Positions 18,404-30,354 of a stretch of 64,000 nt of DNA are shown here, one piece after another. The number at the start of each line of letters is the position of its first letter. Position 1 is the first letter of the stretch. Under the pieces are notes generated by a model, which saw nothing but the letters and a program-made list of their open reading frames with translations, was not told where the DNA came from and did not search any database. The stretch comes from Actinomycetaceae bacterium (lineage in GTDB: Bacteria > Actinomycetota > Actinomycetes > Actinomycetales > Actinomycetaceae): assembly GCA_028724905.1 (NCBI GenBank), contig JAQYTG010000019.1:82076-146075 (forward strand). Reading direction: 5' to 3'. The translations under genes were made by a program, and so were the position numbers.

Positions 18404-21073
18404 ATGGTAGCGAAACATCCCAAATCGTTATTAGTGGCTTTCATCAGTGCGCTATTTTTGCTGGTCGCGCCGATGATGCCTGCAGATACGGCGCTCGCCT
18501 CTGAACGCCAAGAATTGCGTTGCTATGATCCGGATCGAAGTATCATCTGTGAGGAGGCGGATCTTCGGGCTCTGATTGCCCAAGCAGGAAGTACTCCTAC
18601 GCGCATCGTGATGGGAGAAGGGCAGACTCCGATCACGTCTACGCTTGTGATTCCAACTGGGGCAGATATCGAACTTATCAACTATCCTCTCGACGTCTGG
18701 GGTGTCTCGGATTCGGAGCTCATGCGTGAGGATGGGTTCGCTGGCACGATGGTAAAAATTGAAAAGGGGGCATCGCTCACGCTTTCCCAGAATCCTGACG
18801 GCGGGACGATGGGAATCAACAGCCGCGGCAGGCAGGTGCCGTCAGCGTCTCCTACGGTGCTCGTCAATGGCACGTTCGTGATGAACGATGCTACCACAGT
18901 GTTCGGTGCCCGAGATATGACGGGTACCTATGGCGGAGCCGTGAAAGTTGCAGGCGAGGGCTCGTATTTCGAGTTGAACGGTGGAAGCGTTGAGGATAAT
19001 CAGCGCAAGAAAAACTCAGCAGGTAGCGTGCAAAATGGCGCCGCCAACGTAGGGCTCTCCGATGGTGCATCTATGGTGATGAATAGCGGCGAAATCAAAA
19101 ATGGCTCGGCATTTCTCTCCGAAGCGGCATACGGTGAAATCGGCGGTATCGGCGTATATTCGGGTGCCTCACTGGAGGTCAATGGGGGCAGTATCACCGG
19201 CAACGAAGGATTTGGTGGCGGTATCGGTGCTTACTCGTGGGACTGGTATCTCGCCTCTCACCCAGAGCGTGCCCAGGCGCAGCGTGCCTCCGTCGTCATT
19301 AATGATGGCACCATCGCCAACAATAAAGCTGCTTTTGGTGGCGGCGGGCTGAGCCTTTTTGGCAATGCGCAAGCCACCATGAACGGAGGAACTATCACGC
19401 GCAACACCGCTCCTAACGGCGGGGGCGTGAATGCTATGGATCTTTACGTCTGGGGTTCGGATCGGACGTGGAGAGAGGTAGATGGTGACGGCAGAGAATC
19501 GGGGATGACGCCCGAACAATGGACGGAAGTTTCTCCTGGTCGCTTCGTGATGAATGGCGGAACAATCAGCGAGAATGTGGCTGTACGAACAGGCGGCGGC
19601 GTGAATGTGGTGTCAAATGCAGTACTGCTGCGTGGTGGCTTGATTGACGGCAATACCGCAGGTGAGCAGGGTGGCGGAGTATATGTGGCCACGAAGTCGT
19701 ACGCGATGCAGCTGGAAGATGCCGCAGTGTTTAACAATACTGCTAGCTATATCGGTGGGGGAATGTGGCTCTGCCCAACTGGATCAATGGAAATCCATGT
19801 GCGTAATGGCGGTGCCATATTCGATAACCAGGCTGATACCTACGGTGATGATATCGCGCACGATAATTATGGCTCTGCCGGAGCGTATGAATCGTATTTT
19901 GCTAGGAGAATGCTCGGTTTAGGCACTGTCGGCTACTATTTAGATGGCGAGCAGGGCAATGATGTGCGATTTGATCCTACGAATCCAGGGCCTGAGCAGG
20001 TCTACCAGATCGTTCCTAAGGAACTGCAGCTGGAGGGGAAAGTCTACTTTGATCCCCCAAGGCTCTATGAAGACGGCCTCAAAGCAGTTGCAACTGATGA
20101 TGCAAAACAGCGTGCTAAAGATTTAGCACGGCTCACTATTACTCATAACTCGTCGCGCCGTGGCGGTGGAATTGGATCCAACGGCGGAGTGGCCTTTGGC
20201 TATAAAGATGCCAAACTCGATGTACAGAAAGCCTGGGTTGATACTGATGGCAGTGCTATGAACGCCGCTGAGATCGAGCAGGTAGCACCGGATGGCATTT
20301 CAGTCCAGCTCATCGCTCGCAGCCAAGATGGCACGCAGACTCGCGTGGGAGAGCCGGTCGTGATGAGTGCTGAGACGAAGTGGCATCAGCAGTTTGCGGA
20401 TCTTCCTCTTGAGGATGCCAATGGCGTGATCGCTTATGATATCTCCGAGATTGGCGTGCAAGGATTCTCAGCTGTGACGGCGATGAGTCGTGACGTCGAT
20501 GAGCATGGTTTCGTCACGTATTCGATCTCTTTAGAAAATCGGCGTGATCCTGTGTCTTTGCTCGTCACTAAACGTTGGCTGGACGAAGCTGGCGCTGTGC
20601 TCACCGACGGGCTTCCGGCATCTATTGAAGTGGAACTGCTGCAATCTAGAGCAGATGGCACAACGGCCACAGTAGAGACCGTTCAGATCGGAGCTGACGA
20701 TAACTGGTCACATCTCTTCTCGAATTTGCCGGCGGCTGATGAAGATGGCCAGCCGCTGAGCTATACAATTCACGAAATTCCCGTGGCAGGTTTTACGTCG
20801 GCCGTCGGAGATGTGGCCAATGAGGATGGGCAGCTGAGCGTGACGATTACGAATACACGTGTGCCGCCTCCACCGGAAGAGCCACCTGTACCGGAAGAGC
20901 CGCCTACTCCCGAGGAGCCCCCTACACCGCAGGGGCCGCCTACTCCAGGGGAACCTCCAGCGGCATCTCCTGAGCTTCCCAAGACGGGTGCCACTGTCGA
21001 TACTTTGGCGGGATTAGCACTCATCTTGACGACCCTCGGTGCCTTTTTGGCTGTGAGAATTCGTCAGGCTTGA
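18404..21073 (+). CDS. LPXTG-anchored surface protein with beta-helix and Cna-B domains
   Basis: 889 aa. Layout: signal peptide (MVAKHPKSLLVAFISALFLLV, residues 1-30ish, cleavage near ALAS); residues about 100-520 with repeated GGxI..N.A segments (NGGSITGNEGFGGGIGAY, MNGGTITRNTAPNGGGV) expected to form a right-handed beta-helix; two Cna-B-type stalk domains (about 600-705 and 705-815, e.g. LDVQKAWVDTDG and LLVTKRWLDEAG); a proline/glutamate wall-spanning repeat (PEEPPTPEEPPTP); LPKTG sorting signal, hydrophobic helix and RIRQA tail. Likely a sortase-anchored adhesin. ATG has GGGGAG 9 nt upstream. Confidence 0.9.
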   Translation: MVAKHPKSLLVAFISALFLLVAPMMPADTALASERQELRCYDPDRSIICEEADLRALIAQAGSTPTRIVMGEGQTPITSTLVIPTGADIELINYPLDVWGVSDSELMREDGFAGTMVKIEKGASLTLSQNPDGGTMGINSRGRQVPSASPTVLVNGTFVMNDATTVFGARDMTGTYGGAVKVAGEGSYFELNGGSVEDNQRKKNSAGSVQNGAANVGLSDGASMVMNSGEIKNGSAFLSEAAYGEIGGIGVYSGASLEVNGGSITGNEGFGGGIGAYSWDWYLASHPERAQAQRASVVINDGTIANNKAAFGGGGLSLFGNAQATMNGGTITRNTAPNGGGVNAMDLYVWGSDRTWREVDGDGRESGMTPEQWTEVSPGRFVMNGGTISENVAVRTGGGVNVVSNAVLLRGGLIDGNTAGEQGGGVYVATKSYAMQLEDAAVFNNTASYIGGGMWLCPTGSMEIHVRNGGAIFDNQADTYGDDIAHDNYGSAGAYESYFARRMLGLGTVGYYLDGEQGNDVRFDPTNPGPEQVYQIVPKELQLEGKVYFDPPRLYEDGLKAVATDDAKQRAKDLARLTITHNSSRRGGGIGSNGGVAFGYKDAKLDVQKAWVDTDGSAMNAAEIEQVAPDGISVQLIARSQDGTQTRVGEPVVMSAETKWHQQFADLPLEDANGVIAYDISEIGVQGFSAVTAMSRDVDEHGFVTYSISLENRRDPVSLLVTKRWLDEAGAVLTDGLPASIEVELLQSRADGTTATVETVQIGADDNWSHLFSNLPAADEDGQPLSYTIHEIPVAGFTSAVGDVANEDGQLSVTITNTRVPPPPEEPPVPEEPPTPEEPPTPQGPPTPGEPPAASPELPKTGATVDTLAGLALILTTLGAFLAVRIRQA

Positions 21074-21159
21074 TGCTGTAGGGCTGTGGGGCAGGTTTTG
21101 CCGCTCGGACTCTATCGGTTGCGCTCCGACTGATGGAGGGACGACCGCTCTATCAACCT

Positions 21160-21232
21160 GAGCTATTCCCTGGTTGGCTGATGTGCTGTGCCAACCATGT
21201 ATCGTGCCAATCAGAGCTATTCCCTGGTTGGC
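21160..21232. repeat. 54-bp-period direct repeat downstream of the LPXTG gene
   Basis: GAGCTATTCCCTGGTTGGC occurs exactly at 21160-21178 and 21214-21232. The 323-bp spacer to trpE holds no gene. Confidence 0.95.
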
Positions 21233-21384
21233 CGATGATCTGCCGCTGGTGCTACTCCCTCTTGTGTGCCACATGATCGTCACCGCGAGAGGGTGCCATC
21301 AGCGCTCAGCAAGCAGTGGTTAAGTAGCAACGCATCGTCTGTCCAGCAGGTATGCCTCCAGGGCGTTCGTCGTCACAGCTGCGC

Positions 21385-21390
21385 TAAAAT
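21385..21390 (+). promoter_or_regulatory. -10 box, leaderless start of trpE
   Basis: TAAAAT ends 6 nt before the trpE ATG. A leaderless mRNA leaves no room for a trp leader peptide or attenuator. Confidence 0.6.
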
Positions 21391-21396
21391 CTCTTC

Positions 21397-22929
21397 ATGG
21401 CAGTTACAGTTGATCTTGCGATAGCCGATGTTCGCGCGTATACCTCCTACACGGTAGTGCCGATTGCGGCTCGCATCCTGGCCGATTCTACGACGCCTAT
21501 CAACGTGCTCCGAGCTTTGCAGAGCGAATCTTCCCACTGCTATGTGCTTGAATCTGCAGAGCAGCAGCATACGTGGGGGCGCTACACATTTCTGGGCTAT
21601 AAACCGCGTGAAGAGGTGACGGCAAAGCGTGGTAGTGTGCGCCACAGAATTTTTGACGATGCAGAGGTGGCGGTGAAGACTACCACCTATCAGCATACGC
21701 CTCCACGGGAGATAGTTGAGGAGATCCTAGCGCGTTTTCGTGCCCCTGCCCGCGCGGATTTACCTCCGTTTACTGGCGGGCTCGTCGGTTATTTCGGCTA
21801 CGACTACGTGACCTATGCAGAGCCGCAGTTGGTGCTGGACGCTGCTGACGAAGAGGGATTTAACGATCTTGATCTGATGCTTTTCGATACGGTGATCTGC
21901 TTCGATCACTATCGCCAAGAGATCATTGTGATTGCCCACGTGCGTATCCCTGAAAATAGTGATGATGCGCGTGCCCTTGAGGCCAACTATGCTGCCGCCA
22001 CTGCGGAGATTGAGCACATCGTCGATCTGATTCGTTCTGATCGCCGCGCAGATATCGTGCCTAGCGTCGTCACCTCTGAATTCCGAGCACTATTCGACGA
22101 AGAGCGTTTCTGTGCGATGGTGGAGAAAGCCCAGGAATACATCCGCGAGGGCGATATTTTTCAGGTGGTGCTGAGCAATCGTCTCGATGCGGATTTCTCC
22201 GGTTCGCTGCTCAACGCTTATCGCTATCTGCGCACGATCAACCCCTCGCCCTATATGTTTTATTTCAGTTCTGATGATATGGAAGTGGCTGGAGCATCGC
22301 CGGAAACTCTGGTGAAGCTCCACGATGGTGTGCTACATACATTTCCGCTGGCCGGTACCCGAGCTCGCGTTGAGGGGGATGATGCGCGCAACGAGCAGCT
22401 CGAACGTGAACTTCTTGCCGACGAGAAAGAACTGGCTGAGCATAATATGCTCGTGGATTTAGGCCGCAATGATTTGGGGAAAATTTCACGCTTCGGGTCA
22501 GTGCGGGTGGAAGAGTATATGCAGTTGCAACGCTTCTCGCACGTGGTGCATTTGGGATCCACCGTGAGAGGAGATATCCGACGTGCAGAAGATCCAGGCG
22601 GGCAGGCCACGGCGATGGATGCCGTCGAAGCCGTGCTGCCTGCGGGCACGCTCTCAGGAGCGCCGAAATTGCGAGCTATGCAGATTATTAACGAGCTGGA
22701 AAACAACAAGCGCGGTATTTATGGTGGGGCAGTTGGCTATATAGACTTCGCTGGAAATCTCGATACTGCCATTGGTATCCGGCTTGCCTACAAGAAAAAC
22801 GGCAAGGTCTTTGTGCGTTCAGGAGCGGGAATTGTGCTCGATTCGGTGCCGGCGAACGAATATCGGGAGTGTATCAACAAGGCGCAAGCTGTGGTGATGG
22901 CGATTCGCAAAGGTCAAGAGGTGGCGTGA
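21397..22929 (+). CDS. trpE: Anthranilate synthase component I
   Basis: 510 aa; converts chorismate to anthranilate with ammonia from TrpG. Seen: the tryptophan feedback site VLESAEQQHTWGRYTFLG near residue 49, EGDIFQVVLSNRL, INPSPYMFYF, GASPETLVKL, PLAGTRAR, EHNMLVDLGRNDLG and GAVGYIDFAGNLDTAIGIR. Full length for the family. Followed directly by trpG with a TGATG overlap. The other trp genes are about 31 kb away. Confidence 0.97.
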   Translation: MAVTVDLAIADVRAYTSYTVVPIAARILADSTTPINVLRALQSESSHCYVLESAEQQHTWGRYTFLGYKPREEVTAKRGSVRHRIFDDAEVAVKTTTYQHTPPREIVEEILARFRAPARADLPPFTGGLVGYFGYDYVTYAEPQLVLDAADEEGFNDLDLMLFDTVICFDHYRQEIIVIAHVRIPENSDDARALEANYAAATAEIEHIVDLIRSDRRADIVPSVVTSEFRALFDEERFCAMVEKAQEYIREGDIFQVVLSNRLDADFSGSLLNAYRYLRTINPSPYMFYFSSDDMEVAGASPETLVKLHDGVLHTFPLAGTRARVEGDDARNEQLERELLADEKELAEHNMLVDLGRNDLGKISRFGSVRVEEYMQLQRFSHVVHLGSTVRGDIRRAEDPGGQATAMDAVEAVLPAGTLSGAPKLRAMQIINELENNKRGIYGGAVGYIDFAGNLDTAIGIRLAYKKNGKVFVRSGAGIVLDSVPANEYRECINKAQAVVMAIRKGQEVA

Positions 22930-23654
22930 TGATTCTGCTCATTGATAATTACGATTCGTTTTCCTACAACCTCTACCAGCTCATTGGGGTGCGCGAACCG
23001 GATATTCGAGTAGTGCGTAACGACGAACTCAGCGTCGAGCAGGTGCAGCAGTTGCATCCAGATCGGATTGTGATCTCTCCAGGGCCAGGCAGGCCAGCAG
23101 ATGCCGGTATCTGTGAAGAGCTGATTGGCGCCGTAGCGAAAGATAAGGCCAGCCAGATTCCAGTGCTGGGAGTGTGCCTCGGGCACCAAGCTATCTGTGA
23201 AGCGTTTGGCGCCAACATTACCTATGCTAAGCGCGTGATGCACGGCAAAGCCTCGATAATGGAGCTTGTACCTGTTGGCGATGATGCTCTTTCACAGGTA
23301 GATGCTGCAGATTCGGCTTCGTTATCTGCAGCGCGTCAATCTGTACTGCACCAATCTGCACCGCGTCAATTCGCATCGTACCCCCGTCACTCGCAGTCTT
23401 TCGGATCGCCGCTCCAGAGGCGTTCACGGCTTTTCGCGGGGATGCCTGAGCGCATTCAAGTGGCGCGCTATCACTCGTTGGCAGCTGATCCGGCCACGAT
23501 ACCCGCCGTTTTGCGGGTGACGGGGGTGGCCGATGACGGCGACGTTATGGCCATCGAGCATCGAGAGCTTCCCATTTTCGGGGTGCAATTCCACCCAGAA
23601 TCAATTCTCACGCCGGAGGGGATGCAGATTCTCGACAATTTCCTGGCGCTCTGA
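22929..23654 (+). CDS. trpG: Anthranilate synthase component II (glutamine amidotransferase) with a loop insertion
   Basis: 241 aa against about 190-200 usual. Class I amidotransferase: LIDNYDSFSYNLYQ, nucleophile C83 in LGVCLGHQAI, and the His-Glu pair in VQFHPESILTPEG. Residues about 118-167 are an insertion between HGKASIMEL and LFAGMPERIQVARYHSL, encoded by diverged 15-bp tandem units (23325-23384). The ATG at 22929 overlaps the trpE stop; the longer frame from 22869 is out. Insertion sits in a surface loop next to the active site, so the enzyme is probably functional. Confidence 0.95.
   Translation: MILLIDNYDSFSYNLYQLIGVREPDIRVVRNDELSVEQVQQLHPDRIVISPGPGRPADAGICEELIGAVAKDKASQIPVLGVCLGHQAICEAFGANITYAKRVMHGKASIMELVPVGDDALSQVDAADSASLSAARQSVLHQSAPRQFASYPRHSQSFGSPLQRRSRLFAGMPERIQVARYHSLAADPATIPAVLRVTGVADDGDVMAIEHRELPIFGVQFHPESILTPEGMQILDNFLAL
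23325..23384. repeat. 15-bp minisatellite inside trpG
   Basis: TCTGCAGCGCGTCAA (23325-23339), TCTGTACTGCACCAA (23340-23354), TCTGCACCGCGTCAA (23355-23369), and a more diverged TTCGCATCGTACCCC (23370-23384). In frame, inside the extra loop of the protein. Confidence 0.85.
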
Positions 23655-23813
23655 CGCTAGCACGCGGATCTCAGCAGGCTGAGCTGCGATGCTGTGTTAG
23701 CTGAGATGCTTGCCGGCTAGTGAGCTTTGCTGGCTTTGGTGATCTGCCAGCTAGGATACTTTGTTCGTTTGGGTGACTTGCCAGCTCTGGCGATTTACCA
23801 CTCGCCCTCCACT

Positions 23814-23854
23814 CTCCAGGGCTAACGCTTCTCTCCAGAGCTGTCCTCCAAGAG

Positions 23855-23865
<11 letters not shown>
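23814..23865. repeat. Repeat spanning the secA stop
   Basis: CTCCAGGGCTAACGCTTCT (23814-23832) resembles CTCCAAGAGCTAGCGTTTCT (23846-23865); the minus-strand secA stop is at 23855-23857, in the second copy. The trpG-secA spacer also has loose copies of GCCAGCT. Confidence 0.7.
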
Positions 23866-26692
<2,827 letters not shown>

Positions 26693-27082
26693 TGCAGTTG
26701 CCTCACGTTTTGTCGGTATTCCCGTACTTAGTGTACCTGTGCTAGGGCGGTGATAGGCAATTGCAGCCTGTGGTAAGTGAAAATTGCTCATCGGGGAGGT
26801 ATCTTCCGCCCAGATCTCATGCGCATCCCGCTCAAAATCTCCACTCATCCAAAACTTTGCGTGTTCAAGACTTCGTGCATTCGCAAAATCCTATTCATTC
26901 ATTTCGCCAAAACGTCCAATCCCCTAAAGTTCTACACCTCTCTCTAGGTTTCGCGCCGCGTGTGTACGCCGTGTGCCCCGCATTGTATGGTGTCCGTTGT
27001 GCTGCGTTATCTGCTCTGTGGCGTGTAGCGTGCGGTGTCGGCTATGCGGTGTGTCTGGATGCGCAGCTTTAGCTGTGCGACG

Positions 27083-27138
27083 CTGGCTGTGTGGTACTGG
27101 CTGTGTGGTACTGGCCGTGCAGTGCTCGTTGTGTGGCT
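27083..27138. repeat. 14-bp tandem repeat
   Basis: CTGGCTGTGTGGTA twice exactly (27083-27096, 27097-27110), then CTGGCCGTGCAGTG (27111-27124) and CTCGTTGTGTGGCT (27125-27138). Confidence 0.92.
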
Positions 27139-27168
27139 CTGCTGCCTGATGTGCAGACAAGCAGGATT

Positions 27169-27195
27169 GATAAAATTGGTCTGACCGATGCCGTC
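27169..27195. repeat. Dispersed 9-9-9 element, copy 1
   Basis: GATAAAATT-GGTCTGACC-GATGCCGTC. It shares layout and core with the copies at 54025-54051 and 60124-60150; here the right arm has diverged. It lies about 75 bp upstream of the MFS -10 box. Confidence 0.5.
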
Positions 27196-27269
27196 ACCTG
27201 ATTTTTGCGCTGCCTTATCTTGTGCCGTCTGAACGTTGTACTGCGTCCATGAGAATGTGTGCGGCGGCG

Positions 27270-27275
27270 TACAAT
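27270..27275 (+). promoter_or_regulatory. -10 box, leaderless start of the MFS gene
   Basis: TACAAT ends 7 nt before the GTG at 27283, which sets the start of the MFS protein. Confidence 0.55.
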
Positions 27276-27282
27276 CGCCTCT

Positions 27283-28908
27283 GTGGCATCACTTCGATCT
27301 CTTGTGGCGGACACTCGTCCACTTCGCAGCGCCCCTTTTCGGCGGATGTGGCTGGCGTATATCGTCACGGTGATCGGTGCGCAATTCACGGTGGTGGCGG
27401 TGCCTGCCCAGATATATGCAGACACAAAATCCTCAGGATACGTGGGGCTCACAGGTGTGTTTGCCCTAGTGCCGCTGATCGTCTTCGGGTTGTGGGGTGG
27501 GGCGCTGGCCGATCATTTTGATCGCCGGAGGCTTTTGATCGTGACGACGGTGGGGATTATCGTCACCTCTGCTGCCTTTTTCGTGGTGACGGCATTGGGT
27601 TCCACGAACGTGTGGGTGCTGCTTGTGGTCTTTGCTATGCAGCAGGGATTTTTCGCTGTCAATTCGCCTGTGCGTACGGCTATTCTTCCGCAGCTTGTTC
27701 CTGCTGCCATTCTTCCCTCGGCCAATGCTCTGAATATCACCGTGATGAGTATTGGGGGTATTGCTGGGCCGCTTATCGGCGGGATGCTGATCCCGCTTGT
27801 GGGGATTAAATGGCTATATCTTGCCGACGTCTTCTTCCTCTTGCCCACTCTTGCGGCGGTGATCTCCCTGCCGCCGCTCAAGCCGCGTGCTCCGGCCGTC
27901 GGCAGAGTATCCGCAGATACCGCGACTGCTGATGGTGAGGCCGCTGCCCATATTGGCTGTGAGGATGAGACTTCCAATTCTGCTGGCGGTGGGGATCCGT
28001 CTGGCTGCGGTGCTGAGGGCGGGGTTGCAACTCCCATTCATTCCTCCACTGATACTTCCACTCCCGCTAGCGCTTCCGTCTCTGCTGGCGCTTCCGTCTC
28101 CGCCAGCGCTTCTACCTCTGCTTCCACTGCCTCCTCTGTGTCTGCCTCCGCTGACAGTAAAAAAACTCCCGCCGCGCCCCCTGCCGATTCTCTCTCCGAT
28201 TCCCATGCCGAGAATCTCGCCGAGAATCCCGCTGATTCCCATGCCGACTCCCCCGTCCCTGGGATTGGCGCAATAGTTGATGGCCTGCGTTATCTGCGTG
28301 GGCGCACGATTCTGGTTATGAGTTTCGTGGTGGATCTCATCGCCATGATCTGCGGCAATCCACGGGCACTCTTTGCCCAGATTTCTCATGAATCTTTCGG
28401 CGGGGATCTCGGCGGGGGTCTCGCCTTTGGTTTGCTTTATGCTGCGATTCCGGCGGGGGCGGCACTCGGTGGACTTTTCTCGGGTTGGCTGTCGCGGGTG
28501 CGGCGGCAGGGTCAAGTGGTGATGATCGCTATTTGGTTTTGGGGCATTGGGGTGCTGGGATTTGGTCTATGCGCCAGTGTGGCTGGTGGCCAGGCAAACA
28601 TCTGGTTGGTGGTAGCAGTGGTATCTCTGGCGATGGCAGGCGCTGCAGATATGTGTTCATCGGCGCTGCGCAACGCTATTTTGCTCACGGAGACTGACGA
28701 CGCCCTGCGAGGGAGATTGCAATCTATTTTTTTCGTCGTCGTCGTGGGCGGGCCACGGATCGCAGATGTTGTGCATGGGGGAGCTGGAGAATTTTTAGGA
28801 GCGCCTGGAGCCAGTATGACTGGTGCAGTGCTCGTGCTGATCGGCATCGGTATATGCGCCGTGAAAGCCCCGAGTTTTTGGGGATATGAGGCTCCTCGGC
28901 AGGTGTGA
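27283..28908 (+). CDS. MFS transporter with expanded central loop
   Basis: 541 aa. Two six-helix halves; the first holds the loop-2/3 motif GGALADHFDRRRLL near residue 78. Family resemblance is to the enterobactin/multidrug-type MFS exporters (FRRMWLAYIVTVIGAQ start). Between the halves, residues about 200-325 form a low-complexity A/S/T/P stretch encoded by 18-bp units (28066-28119) and a second repeat around 28185-28255. The loop is expected to be cytoplasmic. Substrate unknown. GTG at 27283 preferred over upstream starts because of the -10 box at 27270-27275. Confidence 0.85.
   Translation: MASLRSLVADTRPLRSAPFRRMWLAYIVTVIGAQFTVVAVPAQIYADTKSSGYVGLTGVFALVPLIVFGLWGGALADHFDRRRLLIVTTVGIIVTSAAFFVVTALGSTNVWVLLVVFAMQQGFFAVNSPVRTAILPQLVPAAILPSANALNITVMSIGGIAGPLIGGMLIPLVGIKWLYLADVFFLLPTLAAVISLPPLKPRAPAVGRVSADTATADGEAAAHIGCEDETSNSAGGGDPSGCGAEGGVATPIHSSTDTSTPASASVSAGASVSASASTSASTASSVSASADSKKTPAAPPADSLSDSHAENLAENPADSHADSPVPGIGAIVDGLRYLRGRTILVMSFVVDLIAMICGNPRALFAQISHESFGGDLGGGLAFGLLYAAIPAGAALGGLFSGWLSRVRRQGQVVMIAIWFWGIGVLGFGLCASVAGGQANIWLVVAVVSLAMAGAADMCSSALRNAILLTETDDALRGRLQSIFFVVVVGGPRIADVVHGGAGEFLGAPGASMTGAVLVLIGIGICAVKAPSFWGYEAPRQV
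28066..28119. repeat. 18-bp minisatellite in the MFS central loop
   Basis: GCTAGCGCTTCCGTCTCT (28066-28083), GCTGGCGCTTCCGTCTCC (28084-28101), GCCAGCGCTTCTACCTCT (28102-28119), with weaker copies either side. In frame, coding ASASVS-type hexapeptides. Confidence 0.88.
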
Positions 28909-29112
28909 ACAGCTGAGCCTTGGCAGTAAGCGGCTAGGGTGTGAAGACTATTGGCGGTGGTCACTGCTGCGCGGCGGCATCTGCCGAGGTGACAAAACCG
29001 GTGTGAGCTTCAATGATGTGACCGCAACGGTGTGGGCACAACATAAGCAGTCTCACTGGTGGAGATGGCGCAGGGTGTGAGCTGCTAGTGTGCAGCGGGA
29101 GCTGCCAGCGCA
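28909..29112. repeat. Spacer with repeated GGTGTGA motifs
   Basis: Copies of the end of the MFS gene (CAGGTGTGAACAGCTGAG at 28900) appear as GGTGTGAAGAC, GGTGTGAGCTTC and AGGGTGTGAGCTGCTAG further on. No gene. Confidence 0.5.
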
Positions 29113-29838
29113 TTATGCCACTTCAAAAGCGCACACTTGCCAACGTCCGTGGCGTACTTCGAGTCTGATAGCTACGGCGCGAATGGATGCTCCATCGTGT
29201 ATGATGACGGCTGCCTCGGCTACTCGAATGCGCGGGCGAGTGCATCGAATCCGCACCACTTTCACAGGGCGTGTGGGCGACGCAGCATTGCTAGCTTTGA
29301 GTGTTTCGAGCGTGAGAAACACCTTGCGAGTAAAAGCCTGGTAGAGGGGTGTCGTAAACCAACTTTGTAGCTGACGTGCTGGGCGCAGCCCGAGAAGAGC
29401 TTCTACTCCTTGGCGGGCAATGCCGAGAGCGAATGTTTCCGGCCGCGGGAAATCCTCAGGTAGTGGAGAATCGAGCGTGGTGAAGCCGTCATGAATGTCG
29501 CGTTGGGTAGCTAGAGAGTTGATGTCGGTGCTGCGGAAAGTAGGAGTGAGTGCGAGCCGTGGATGGTGAATGTCACCAGCTTTTTCCTCCTCTGTGGTGC
29601 TGACGTCATGGCTGCGTGGAGGGCTCGAGATGGCGGCACTAGTCAATGGTCTGGTCTCAGCGGATACTTCATAGGGCAAAAGCTGGCGTTTTCTCATCGC
29701 CTGATGCAGATTTTGGTGTGTGGACTGATGTTTACCCGCGGATATCCGCTGGCGCTCAGATACGTGCGCGGCATTCTCCACTGCGACTCGGCGCGGGGGA
29801 CTTTGGCGCATGAGCGGTTCTGCTAGTGATGTTTTCAT
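29113..29838 (-). CDS. Rv3235-family protein
   Basis: 241 aa, function unknown. The N-terminal 130 residues are polar and low in complexity; the C-terminal domain (ARQGVEALLGLRPARQLQSW, then VKVVRIRCTRPRIRVAEAAVI and EVRHGRWQVCAFEVA) matches the actinobacterial Rv3235 family as I remember it. That gene sits close to secA in mycobacteria, as here. ATG at 29838 has GAGGAGG 6 nt upstream. Confidence 0.75.
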   Translation of the reverse strand: MKTSLAEPLMRQSPPRRVAVENAAHVSERQRISAGKHQSTHQNLHQAMRKRQLLPYEVSAETRPLTSAAISSPPRSHDVSTTEEEKAGDIHHPRLALTPTFRSTDINSLATQRDIHDGFTTLDSPLPEDFPRPETFALGIARQGVEALLGLRPARQLQSWFTTPLYQAFTRKVFLTLETLKASNAASPTRPVKVVRIRCTRPRIRVAEAAVIIHDGASIRAVAIRLEVRHGRWQVCAFEVA

Positions 29839-30342
29839 CGGAGCCTCCTCAAGAGAAGGCGGTGTGCACAGCGAGTTTTTCTCTGCGCCTTACCCGATTC
29901 TACGGTGTATACCCCACTTTTTAGGTCGCTGGCAGATGCTCCTGCATATAGCAATAAATTACATATATGCTATTTGGGTGAGCGAAATTTCGCGATGCTC
30001 GGGAGCACGCTGATTTTGTAGCTCAGGCGTTCCGTAGTTTAGGCGTGTGCCGTGACGGCTATCCGACGGCATCAACCCTGATAGCAAAGATAGCTAGCTG
30101 AAAGTTTGCTCCCTCTCGATACCCAACAAGGCCAGGCGGTGATACCTCTGCCGCTACCGCACAGTGGTCACTCAGCTACAACGGCTACTTACCTCAGGAT
30201 GACTACCAACTCCACAATCAATACTTCTGTTCGTCAGCCCCGTGATCTCCACACTGCCGACGTGGGGCTTTGATTGATGTGGGAATTGAGTGTTCGGCCA
30301 GCTTATTTGCGTATCTAGGGCGGCATTGGGGCGTTTTTCGCA
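29839..30342. other. Spacer between Rv3235-family and DUF6912 genes
   Basis: About 500 bp. No gene, hairpin or strong repeat recognised; one GTGACGGC octamer at 30052-30059. Confidence 0.5.
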
Positions 30343-30348
30343 TACACT
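30343..30348 (+). promoter_or_regulatory. -10 box, leaderless start of the DUF6912 gene
   Basis: TACACT ends 6 nt before the GTG start at 30355; no ribosome site. Confidence 0.55.
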
Positions 30349-30354
30349 GAGAGC

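Larger units (their letters stand above)
26693..27282. other. secA-MFS divergent spacer
   Basis: 590 bp without a gene. It contains a minus-strand TACACT suited to a secA promoter near 26735, a four-unit 14-bp tandem repeat (27083-27138), a dispersed 9-9-9 element (27169-27195) and the MFS -10 box. Short ORFs here are built from low-complexity repeat. Confidence 0.6.

Noticed and set aside
27814..28515. Minus-strand ORF of 233 aa opposite the MFS gene
   Set aside because: It is the antisense shadow of the MFS low-complexity loop; composition is Gly/Arg/Ser-rich as expected from that repeat.
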